Assembly (NCBI RefSeq): GCF_030532325.1
Contig: NZ_JAUNLS010000006.1
Coordinates: 1-64,000, forward strand
Direction: 5' to 3'
Source of the DNA: Corynebacterium sp.
GTDB lineage: Bacteria > Actinomycetota > Actinomycetes > Mycobacteriales > Mycobacteriaceae
DNA length: 64,000 nucleotides
In this document: piece after piece, positions 43,369-51,285 of the stretch
How the letters are laid out: each line of letters opens with the position of its first letter
Numbering within the stretch: position 1 is the stretch's first letter
The notes under the pieces: generated by a model
Seen by the model: the letters and a program-made list of their open reading frames with translations, nothing else
Told to the model about the DNA's origin: nothing
The model's database searches: none
Translations under genes and position numbers: made by a program

Positions 43369-46300
43369 TTAGTCCGCCTCCTTGTAACTCATCAGGTCAG
43401 CCAGCTGCTGCGGGTCGAGCTCGGTGAGCCAGCCCTCGCCTTCGCCCACCACGGCGCCGGCCAGCTGGGTCTTGCCGTCGAGGATGTCCTGGATGGATTC
43501 CTCCAGCGTGCCCGCGGTGATCATCTTGTACACCTGCACGTTGCGCTGCTGGCCAATGCGGAAGGCGCGGTCGGTGGCTTGGTTCTCCACCGCCGGGTTC
43601 CACCAGCGGTCCATGTGCACCACGATGGAGGCCGCGGTGAGGTTCAGGCCCGTGCCGCCGGCCTTGAGCGAGAGGATCATCGCCGCGGGCCCATCGGGGC
43701 TTTGGAACTCCTCGACCATCTGGTCGCGCTTGTTCTTGCTCACCCCGCCGTGCAGGAAGGGGATCTCGCGGCCCAGCTGCTCGCTGAGGTAGGGCTGCAG
43801 GATGTCGCCGAAGGCCTTGTACTGGGTAAAGACCAGGATGCGCTGCTCGGATTCCACGGCCTCGTCCACAATCCGCATGAGCTCCTTGACCTTGCCTGAG
43901 CGGTGCTTGCCCTTGACGGTGACCGGGCTGCCGTCGCCCAAGAAGTGCGCCGGGTGGTTGCAGATCTGCTTGATGCGCGTCAGCGAGGCCAACACCAGCC
44001 CGCGCCGGGACATGCCGTGGCGCTCCTCCAGCTGCTTCTGGACGTCGTCCACCAGCGCCTTGTAGAGCGCGGCCTGCTCGTCGCTCATGGAGACAGTGAT
44101 GATCTGCTCGGACTTCTCCGGGAGATCGTCGATGATGTTGGGGTCCGTCTTCAGACGGCGCAGGATGAAGGGCGCGGTAAGCAGCCGCAGGCGCTCGGCC
44201 ATCTCCTCGTCGCCCTCGCGCTCGATGGCCTTGGCAAAGTGGTTGCGGAAGAAGGAGGCACTGCCCAGGATTCCCGGATTGCAAAAGTCCAGGATGGAGC
44301 GCATCTCACTCAAACGGTTTTCCACCGGGGTGCCGGTCAGCGCCACGCGGTGGCGCGAGGGCAGCGAGCGCACCGCCTTGGAGGAGCGGGTGGCCGCGTT
44401 CTTAATCGCCTGGGCCTCATCGAGCACCACGCGGTCCCAGTCCACCTTGCCCAGGGTGAGGAAATCGCGCCCCACCGTACCGTAGGAGGTGATGACCAGA
44501 TCGGCCTTCTGCGCGGCCTCGATGAGCTGCTTGCCCTTGAGGCGGTTGCTGCCGTGCTGGACCAGGACCGTGAAGCTGGGGACGAACTTCTCCGCCTCGC
44601 GGGCCCAGTTGCCCACCACGGAGGTGGGCGCCACGACGAGGGTGGGCTTCCACGCAGATTCAGGGTCCTCAGAGCCTTCAACGTCGTTGTGCTGCGCCTG
44701 TTCTTTTTCCACCGCCAGCAGCGTAAGCAGCTGCAGGGTCTTGCCCAGGCCCATGTCATCGGCAAGCACGGCGCCGATGTTGTTGCGCGACATCCAGCGC
44801 AGCCAGTCCACGCCGCGGCGCTGGTACTCGCGCAGGGTGGCGTGCACGGTCTCAGGGATCTCCACGCGCTCCGGGGCCCTGGAATCCAGCCCGCCGAGCA
44901 GCGAGGTGTGCCAAGTGGAACCGGTAAACTCCACTGGCTGCTCCACCATGGATTGCAGGGCCAGCGCCCGCAGCTCCGCCACGGTCACCTTTTCCGCCTC
45001 ACCCTTGTTAAAGGCCTCGCGCTTGCGCTCAACCTCCGCCACGAGCTGTTCCCAGCCCGGTTGCTCCAGCTGGCGGGCCATTTCCGCGGTGGCGGCGAGC
45101 TGCTCCAGCTCCTTCTTGGCGCGGTTCTTGGCCTTCTTGGACAGCTCCTCCATGTACTCGGAGATCTTGGACAGCGCCTGGGTATCGGCCATCACCCATT
45201 CGCCGCGCAGGCGGATCAGCCCCGACTTGGAGGAGACCAGCTGGGCCATCTCCTCGTCCGTGAGCTCGGTATCGCCCACGGAGAGCCGCCAGTTATACTC
45301 CACCAGCTTGTCCATGCCCAGGTGCGCCTTGGTGGAGCCCTCCGCAGGATCGTGGGCCTCCTTAGTCTCCAGCTTGGCCTTGGTCTCCATGTGGGCCCAG
45401 GCCTTGGGCAGCATGACCACAAAACCCGCCCGCCGAAGGGCCGCGACGTCCACGGAGATAAAGCGCACCAGGTCATCGGTACGCAGGTAAACGTCCCAGT
45501 CGCCGGCGTTGGCGGCGGCCTGGGCGTCCAGCCCGGGGTCCACCACGGAGTTCTTCAGCCGGGGCGCCGCACCGAAGGCGCGGCGTTGGGCGTCACGCAG
45601 CTTCTCCACGCTGCCGCGGTCAACCTGATCCACCAGCACCGGCCGCGGGGCATCGGTGCCGGAGCGCACCTGCACGCGCACCGGCCACACGGAGATCTCT
45701 GGGTCCTCGTCCTTGCCCGGCTCCTCCACGATGAAGACCAGCTGCAGGTCCACCGAGGTGATCGAGTCCTTCCACTCGTTGAGGCCACGCAGCAGCTGCG
45801 CGCGCCCCTTCTTCACTGGGGAGGTGGTCAGCAGCGCGTGGGCGAAATCGTGCCAGGGGGTGGGCCGGGTGACGTCGACAAGCGGGCGAAGCTGCGTATA
45901 CGCAATCCAATGCGTGAGCTCGTCGGCCAAGTCATCGGAAAGCCCCCGATTATTAATGGAGAGGATACCGGGGGCGGCGGCAATCATCTCCGCCAGCCAG
46001 CCGCGCTCACCCAGGCCGGAGGCCAGCTGCCACATGGGGAACCACTCCCCGCCCTGGTAGGAGAGCCGAATGGTCACGCGACCGGCACGCACAAAGCGGT
46101 AAAGCCCCCGGTAGGCGCGGATGAGCCACATGAGGTCCGGGGCAATCGCGGCCTTTTGCTGCGGGGTGGCCGCCTGGCTCATGGAGTCAAGGAACTCCAG
46201 CTTGGCCAGGGTGCTCACGGCCTCGTCGGGGGCGAACATGGCCATGGGCACCATGAGGGAGACGTCCTTGCCCTTGGGCGTGCGCAGCGAGACGCGCGCG

Positions 46301-46464
46301 CGGTTGCGGAAGGACTTCTTGGCCAGGATGGAGTCCACGACCTCCGGGAAGGTTCCCTCGGGCACCGCGGAGGGCATAACAATCTTGTGTCCTTCGACCT
46401 GCTCAATCCACAGACTAAGCCCGGAAACGGGGAGCCACAGTCCGTGCAACAGGTAAGAAGCCAT
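43369..46464 (-). CDS. SNF2-family DEAD/DEAH-box helicase
   Basis: The 1031-residue protein has an N-terminal bacterial SNF2-associated region at about 1-500 and then the helicase core. Motif I is DDMGLGKT near residue 568, motif II DEAQ near 683, motif III ALTGTPVENRL near 707, and motifs V-VI are AGGTGLNLTAA and QATDRAFRIGQ near 930-980. Such proteins translocate on DNA and remodel bound proteins. The gene leads a minus-strand run with the SWIM gene, the Mre11-like nuclease and the YhaN-like ATPase. Confidence 0.9.
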   Translation of the reverse strand: MASYLLHGLWLPVSGLSLWIEQVEGHKIVMPSAVPEGTFPEVVDSILAKKSFRNRARVSLRTPKGKDVSLMVPMAMFAPDEAVSTLAKLEFLDSMSQAATPQQKAAIAPDLMWLIRAYRGLYRFVRAGRVTIRLSYQGGEWFPMWQLASGLGERGWLAEMIAAAPGILSINNRGLSDDLADELTHWIAYTQLRPLVDVTRPTPWHDFAHALLTTSPVKKGRAQLLRGLNEWKDSITSVDLQLVFIVEEPGKDEDPEISVWPVRVQVRSGTDAPRPVLVDQVDRGSVEKLRDAQRRAFGAAPRLKNSVVDPGLDAQAAANAGDWDVYLRTDDLVRFISVDVAALRRAGFVVMLPKAWAHMETKAKLETKEAHDPAEGSTKAHLGMDKLVEYNWRLSVGDTELTDEEMAQLVSSKSGLIRLRGEWVMADTQALSKISEYMEELSKKAKNRAKKELEQLAATAEMARQLEQPGWEQLVAEVERKREAFNKGEAEKVTVAELRALALQSMVEQPVEFTGSTWHTSLLGGLDSRAPERVEIPETVHATLREYQRRGVDWLRWMSRNNIGAVLADDMGLGKTLQLLTLLAVEKEQAQHNDVEGSEDPESAWKPTLVVAPTSVVGNWAREAEKFVPSFTVLVQHGSNRLKGKQLIEAAQKADLVITSYGTVGRDFLTLGKVDWDRVVLDEAQAIKNAATRSSKAVRSLPSRHRVALTGTPVENRLSEMRSILDFCNPGILGSASFFRNHFAKAIEREGDEEMAERLRLLTAPFILRRLKTDPNIIDDLPEKSEQIITVSMSDEQAALYKALVDDVQKQLEERHGMSRRGLVLASLTRIKQICNHPAHFLGDGSPVTVKGKHRSGKVKELMRIVDEAVESEQRILVFTQYKAFGDILQPYLSEQLGREIPFLHGGVSKNKRDQMVEEFQSPDGPAAMILSLKAGGTGLNLTAASIVVHMDRWWNPAVENQATDRAFRIGQQRNVQVYKMITAGTLEESIQDILDGKTQLAGAVVGEGEGWLTELDPQQLADLMSYKEAD

Positions 46465-46724
46465 AGGGGCCAGTTTAGCAGCGCCCCCATTTTCGGCAGC
46501 GGCAGCACATTTATCGCACCTGCGCCCCGCCAGAAAGGCCCAGAGATGAATCGTTATAGTCTCGTTATACTTGACGGTTTACGCAGTTGAATGCCCATGA
46601 AATGTTCAGAAACCTGCAGATAATCTGTACGTCAACTGGAATCCTAGTTGGGTGATGTACGCCACCCTAATACCGTGGGAGTGTCCTACACACGTCCCAA
46701 CGATTACATAGCGAGGAGATATCA
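46465..46724. promoter_or_regulatory. Divergent control region of the SNF2 gene and putP
   Basis: The region serves two divergent genes. A perfect palindrome CAGATAATCTG lies at 46617-46627, about 100 bases before putP, and is a candidate operator. TTGACG at 46571-46576 resembles a -35 element, but a matching -10 is not clear. Confidence 0.35.
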
Positions 46725-48284
46725 GTGCAAGATTCCACCTGGTATGTCGTGGCAATGCTTATTTACTTGCTCGCGATGGCCGCTATCGGTTTCTGGAGCT
46801 ACAAGCAAACCGACGAATACGATGATTACGTCCTCGCCGGCCGCGGCCTCCACCCCTTCGTCGCGGCACTGTCCGCCGGCGCCTCAGACATGTCCGGCTG
46901 GCTGCTCATGGGCCTGCCCGGCGCCCTGTTCCTCACCGGCATGTCGGAGCTGTGGATGGCCATCGGCCTGCTCATCGGCGCCTGGGCCAACTGGAAGTGG
47001 GTCGCACCGCGCCTGCGCTCCTACTCGGAGATCGCCGGCAACTCCATCACGGTGCCCTCCTTCTTTGAAAACCGCCTGCAGGATAAGTCGCGCGTACTGC
47101 GCATCCTGTCCGCGATCATCATCATCTTCTTCTTTACCTTCTACGTCTCCTCCGGCATGGTCTCCGGCGGCCGCTACTTCGAGTCCTCCTTCGGTGGCGA
47201 CTACATCGTCGGCATGCTCATCGTTGCGGGCGTGACGGTCTTCTACACCTTCGTCGGCGGATTCCTGGCGGTGTCCTACACCGATACCGTCCAGGGCATG
47301 CTCATGTTCGCCTCCCTCATCATCGTGCCCATCATGGTGCTGTTCACCCTCGATGATCCCGGCCAGATCTTCAGCTTCGCGGCGAACAACCCCTACGCCT
47401 CCGGCGGCGTCATTGAGAACCCCGATTACTTCAACATGCTCTCCGGCGTATCTGCCGCGGTGATCATCGGCAACCTGGCCTGGGGCCTGGGCTACTTTGG
47501 CCAGCCGCACATCATCGTGCGCTTCATGGCGCTGCGCAAGCCTTCCGACGCCCGCGCGGGCCGCTTCTACGGCGTGGCCTGGATGTTCATCTCGCTTATC
47601 GGCGCTGTCTTTGTTGCCCTGTCCGGCACGGTCTTCTTCACCCAGACCAACCACTCCATCACGGACCAGGAGAACTACGAGACCATCTTCCTGGACATGG
47701 CGCAGGTCATGTTCCACCCGCTGTTTGCCGGCCTGGTGCTCACCGCTGTGCTGGCGGCCATCATGTCCACCATGTCCTCCCAGATGCTGGTGGTCTCCAC
47801 CTCGCTCATCGAGGATCTCTACCTCATCTTTGCCAAGCGCAAGCCCTCCCAGGACGTGCTCATCAACCTCTCCCGTACCGCCGTGGTGGCCATCGCGATT
47901 ATCGCCACCCTGCTGGCCATCAACCCCTCGGACTCCATCCTGGGCTTGGTTGGCTTCGCGTGGGCAGGCTTCGGCGCGGCCTTCGGCCCGCTGGTGCTGC
48001 TCTCGCTGTACTGGAAGCGCCTCAACTCCACCGGCGCCATCGCCGGCATGGTTACCGGCGCCGTGGTCACCGTTGCCTGGGGCATGAGCCCGCTTGGCGA
48101 CGTCCTCTACGAAATCGTCCCCGGCTTCGCCCTCTCCCTGGCGGTCACCGTCATCGTCTCGCTGCTCACCAAGGCACCGAGCGAGGAGGTCGCCAAGGAG
48201 TTTGAGGAGGCCACCCGCCTCGCCCACCTCGTCGAGGACGATAAGGACATCGACTTCGAAGAGGCCGCAGACAAGGTCCGCTAG
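46725..48284 (+). CDS. putP: Sodium/proline symporter PutP
   Basis: PutP imports proline with sodium. The 519-residue protein has about 13 membrane segments in the solute:sodium symporter order. Family stretches include GRGLHPFVAALSAGASDMSGWLLMGLPG near residues 40-65, FYVSSGMVSGGRYF near 140 and ILAAIMSTMSSQMLVVSTSL-like sequence near 345, a sodium-site region. The GTG at 46725 follows GAGGAGA. A proline or osmolyte role is likely; substrate range within the family varies. Confidence 0.88.
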   Translation: MQDSTWYVVAMLIYLLAMAAIGFWSYKQTDEYDDYVLAGRGLHPFVAALSAGASDMSGWLLMGLPGALFLTGMSELWMAIGLLIGAWANWKWVAPRLRSYSEIAGNSITVPSFFENRLQDKSRVLRILSAIIIIFFFTFYVSSGMVSGGRYFESSFGGDYIVGMLIVAGVTVFYTFVGGFLAVSYTDTVQGMLMFASLIIVPIMVLFTLDDPGQIFSFAANNPYASGGVIENPDYFNMLSGVSAAVIIGNLAWGLGYFGQPHIIVRFMALRKPSDARAGRFYGVAWMFISLIGAVFVALSGTVFFTQTNHSITDQENYETIFLDMAQVMFHPLFAGLVLTAVLAAIMSTMSSQMLVVSTSLIEDLYLIFAKRKPSQDVLINLSRTAVVAIAIIATLLAINPSDSILGLVGFAWAGFGAAFGPLVLLSLYWKRLNSTGAIAGMVTGAVVTVAWGMSPLGDVLYEIVPGFALSLAVTVIVSLLTKAPSEEVAKEFEEATRLAHLVEDDKDIDFEEAADKVR

Positions 48285-48318
48285 AACGGTCCACTAGAAC
48301 CCGAGTCGCACTGGCTCG

Positions 48319-48951
48319 CTAGATCCTGAACTGGGTCAGCGAGACCAAGTGCGCCCGCGAATCGGCGTCGAAGCGGCGCATGAGCTGGGAGACCCGCTTC
48401 TTCACGCTCTGCTCCGAGATCCCGAGGCGGTGCGCAATCTGCATATTCGTCAGCCCCGCGTGAATGAAGGAGAGAATCTCCTTCTCCGCGGGGCTGAGCG
48501 CTACCCGCCCGTTGTCCGTCAGCGAGGGGTGGTGCAGCACCGAGCGATCCACCAGGCGGGTGGTCAGCTCCGGGCTTAGACTCGTGCGGCCCTCCAGAGC
48601 AGTGCGCACCGCGGCGATGATCTCCGCGGGCTTGGAGCCCTTGATGATGTAGCCGGAACCGCCGTGGGCGAGGATGCGCAGGAGGGCGTCGTCAGTGTCG
48701 AAGGCCGTCATGGCCACAAAGACCGGCGGCGAGGGCAGGTTCTGAATGTTGGCCAGCAGTTCGATGCCATCGACATCGGGCATGCGGACGTCGGAAAGCA
48801 CGGCGTCGCAGGAGTTGTACTGCAACCAGAAGAGGGCCTCGCGCCCGGAGCCGATGGTCTGCACCACCTCCATGTCCTCCTCCGTGCTGAAGTAGACGGG
48901 CATGTCCTCCAGGATCATGGGGTCATCATCCACCAGCAGGATGCGGATCAA
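48319..48951 (-). CDS. LuxR/NarL-type response regulator
   Basis: The 210-residue regulator has a receiver domain with acidic pocket LLVDDDP, phospho-acceptor Asp in VLSDVRMPDVDG near residue 53 and Lys in IIKGSKP near 103. A C-terminal LuxR helix-turn-helix reads LSPAEKEILSFIHAG, then NMQIAHRLGISEQSVKKRVS. The TTG at 48951 overlaps the kinase stop codon as TTGA, giving a typical 210-residue length. Its target genes cannot be inferred. Confidence 0.88.
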   Translation of the reverse strand: MIRILLVDDDPMILEDMPVYFSTEEDMEVVQTIGSGREALFWLQYNSCDAVLSDVRMPDVDGIELLANIQNLPSPPVFVAMTAFDTDDALLRILAHGGSGYIIKGSKPAEIIAAVRTALEGRTSLSPELTTRLVDRSVLHHPSLTDNGRVALSPAEKEILSFIHAGLTNMQIAHRLGISEQSVKKRVSQLMRRFDADSRAHLVSLTQFRI

Positions 48952-50057
48952 CGCTCTAGCCTTTCTCCTCGCTCGGGCGCGCTCATCGGCGCACTGAAGA
49001 TTACTTCCCAGTAGTTGGGCGTGGCGCACACCAGCGCCGAACCGCCCACGGCGGACATCGTCCGCGACATCGATTCTAAGCCCAGGTTCGAGGACTCCCC
49101 CCTGCTCTCCGCGGCCACCCGGTTGCGCAGGCGGATGGAAACCTCATCCCCGGTGCTCGCGTCCAGGCTGACCGTGCTTCCCGCCGCGCCGTACTTGATG
49201 ATGTTCGCCGTGGCCTCATTGAGGCACTGGCCCAGCGCGGAGTTGAGCAGCTCCCCCTCGCAGGGCTCGCCCAGCTGCAGGGTGGCGCGCACCGGAAAGC
49301 CCGCGGACTCCAGCTCGCGGCGCACGTGGTTGAGCAGCGCGGGCAGGGAGTACACGGTGGCCTTGCGCGCGCTCTGCTCGGCCGTGCCCAGCTCCTTGAC
49401 CAGCCTACGGGTATCCTTCATGGCCTTGCGCGCGGAGTGCGCGGCGTTCTCCAGCTCCTCGCGGCGCTCCGGGGTGACAATGGCCAGCTTTTCCAGCTTG
49501 ACGGTCAGCGCGGTGAGATCCGCGGCAACGGTATCGTGCAGCAGGATGGCCAGCTCCTTGCGGCGCTGGCGCTGGCGGGCTTCGTGGGCCAGGCGCTGCG
49601 AGGTGTGCAGGGCAGAAATCCAGCCCACCGCGATGCACGCGCCGAAGAGCACATCCATGACAAAGACCGAGATGAACTCGAACTCACCGCTGCGCCGGTA
49701 GACCAGCACGTGCTCCATCACGGTGATGGCGGCGGCCGAGCCAATCGCCCACACCAAGTGCCCGTGCCAGGCCACCATGCCCGCCACCGGGAAGATGGCA
49801 AAAGTGGCCAGCCCCAAGGACACGCCGAGAGCATCCGAGAGCACAATGCACAGCAGCGCCGCGATGACCGCCACCCGCGGCAGGTACACGCTCAGCGGCA
49901 GCAGCCCCACAAAAAGCCCGATGCCGAGCTTGACCTGAAAGCTCAGCGCGGCGGCATCGAACTGCCAGAAGGTGTACAGCGCCCACAGGATGGCGGCGAT
50001 AGCCGTCATCACCAGGGCGATCGTGCGCGGGCCCGTGCGAAGCACCTCAATTCTCAT
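48948..50057 (-). CDS. Membrane sensor histidine kinase, HisKA_3 type
   Basis: The 369-residue kinase has about five to six membrane helices in its first 150 residues, then a short dimerization helix with phospho-acceptor His in LAILLHDTVAADL near residue 174. The ATPase part shows an N-box in CLNEATANIIKYG and a G-box in SNLGLESMSRTM. The H-box lacks the usual RExHD and reads ILLHDT. It is coupled to the response regulator by a TTGA overlap. The signal is unknown. Confidence 0.85.
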   Translation of the reverse strand: MRIEVLRTGPRTIALVMTAIAAILWALYTFWQFDAAALSFQVKLGIGLFVGLLPLSVYLPRVAVIAALLCIVLSDALGVSLGLATFAIFPVAGMVAWHGHLVWAIGSAAAITVMEHVLVYRRSGEFEFISVFVMDVLFGACIAVGWISALHTSQRLAHEARQRQRRKELAILLHDTVAADLTALTVKLEKLAIVTPERREELENAAHSARKAMKDTRRLVKELGTAEQSARKATVYSLPALLNHVRRELESAGFPVRATLQLGEPCEGELLNSALGQCLNEATANIIKYGAAGSTVSLDASTGDEVSIRLRNRVAAESRGESSNLGLESMSRTMSAVGGSALVCATPNYWEVIFSAPMSAPERGERLER

Positions 50058-50109
50058 GCCAGAGACAGTACCGGGGAACCAACGACATATGGGCGCAGTC
50101 TAATAGATC

Positions 50110-50652
50110 GTGAACTTTCGTACCCTCTATGTGGCCACCCTCGGGGGGATTACCGCCCTGCTGGGCGCCTACCAGTTTCTGCCCGGCCCCAGCCTGGGGG
50201 TGGCCACCGTGCCCGCCCGCGTGGAGCTCCCCGGCTACGTGCGCGAGGACTTCGGCGGTTGGCTGCCCGGCACCAAAGACGCCGTGCGCGCCAGCCAGAT
50301 GCGCGCGGGCGTACTCTACGATCCCTATGCCGACGCCCCCGCCCCGGCCCGCGTGGAAGTCGACCACGTCTTCCCCCTCTCGGCGGCCTGGGACATGGGG
50401 GCGGCCACCTGGCCCGCGCAGCGCAAGGCGGAGTTTGCCAACGATCCCCTCAACCTCGTGGCCACCGACCGCGCACTGAACCAGGCCAAGTCGGACAAGC
50501 TGCCCGCCCAGTGGCTGCCGCCCAAGCGGCGCTGCGACTATTCCAAGCGGCTGGCTGCGGTGGCCATCAAGTACCAACTACCCCTGCCAGCTGCGGATCA
50601 TGCGGTGATGCGAAAGCAGTGTCGATTAGATATCCTCCTGCATCCTCGTTAA
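50110..50652 (+). CDS. Exported HNH endonuclease-like protein (GmrSD/DUF1524 type)
   Basis: The 180-residue product has an N-terminal hydrophobic segment (residues 5-25) that should be a signal anchor. The nuclease part has VEVDHVFPLSAAWDMGA near residue 83 and NDPLNLVATDRALNQAKSD near 117, matching the DHxxP...N...N...K pattern of this nuclease family. The tail has cysteines in RRCDYSKR and KQCRLD. Similar small secreted nucleases are common in actinobacteria and may scavenge nucleic acids. The GTG at 50110 has TCTAAT just upstream, so it may be leaderless. Confidence 0.72.
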   Translation: MNFRTLYVATLGGITALLGAYQFLPGPSLGVATVPARVELPGYVREDFGGWLPGTKDAVRASQMRAGVLYDPYADAPAPARVEVDHVFPLSAAWDMGAATWPAQRKAEFANDPLNLVATDRALNQAKSDKLPAQWLPPKRRCDYSKRLAAVAIKYQLPLPAADHAVMRKQCRLDILLHPR

Positions 50653-50750
50653 GCTGTGCCGGGGTTGCCCCTGTTGAAAATGAACCGGAAAACAACACGC
50701 GGGCAACGTTGTGAACTCGACGCCGCGCGCCGGCACTGAAAGGCTCCCCC

Positions 50751-51194
50751 ATGGTTAACCTCTTTATTTTCCTGCACGTCATTACCGCGATTCTGTTCAT
50801 CGGTACGATCTGCATCGCCACCTCCGCCTTCCCGGCCCAGCTGCCCAAGGCCGCGGCTGGCGATGCCTCCGCTCAGGGTGCTGCGTCCATCCTCAACCGC
50901 ATCACCACCTCCTATGGCTACATCTCCGCCATCGTCCCGGTGCTCGGCGTGGGCGTGTTCCTCATGGATCTCAACACCTACAAGTCTGAGGTCCAGTTCC
51001 ACATCGCCCTTCTGCTCTCCGTCATCGCCTGGTGCGTGCTCTTCTTCCTGGTTATCCCGAAGCAGAACAAGGCCATGGCTGCCCTGGCAGGCGCCGAGAG
51101 CGCCGACGTGCCTGCCCTGAAGAAGAAGCTGGGTATGTTCTCCGGCATCTTCAACCTGCTGTGGATGATTTGCGCCATCCTGATGTTCGTCTAA
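50751..51194 (+). CDS. Small membrane protein, DUF2269-like
   Basis: The 147-residue protein has four membrane segments. The first carries a conserved-looking HVITAILFIGTICIATS with an in-membrane His, as in DUF2269/CopD-like proteins. GAAAGG precedes the ATG. No function is established for the family. A strong terminator follows directly, so it is probably transcribed alone. Confidence 0.65.
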   Translation: MVNLFIFLHVITAILFIGTICIATSAFPAQLPKAAAGDASAQGAASILNRITTSYGYISAIVPVLGVGVFLMDLNTYKSEVQFHIALLLSVIAWCVLFFLVIPKQNKAMAALAGAESADVPALKKKLGMFSGIFNLLWMICAILMFV

Positions 51195-51210
51195 GCATCC
51201 AGAAAACACG

Positions 51211-51249
51211 AAGCCGGGCTTCCTCTCACTCTGAAAGGAAGCCCGGCTT
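51211..51249 (+). terminator. Terminator between the small membrane protein and the DEAD-box helicase
   Basis: A 14-base perfect stem pairs 51211-51224 with 51236-51249 across an 11-base loop. It lies between two convergent genes and could serve both. The T-run on the plus side is weak. Confidence 0.7.
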
Positions 51250-51285
51250 GTGACGTGTTGGGGGTTAACCAACCACTGGGGTTAA

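Noticed and set aside
43903-46590. 895-codon plus-strand frame opposite the SNF2 gene
   Set aside because: All helicase motifs are on the minus strand; the plus-strand frame has no ribosome site or family motif.
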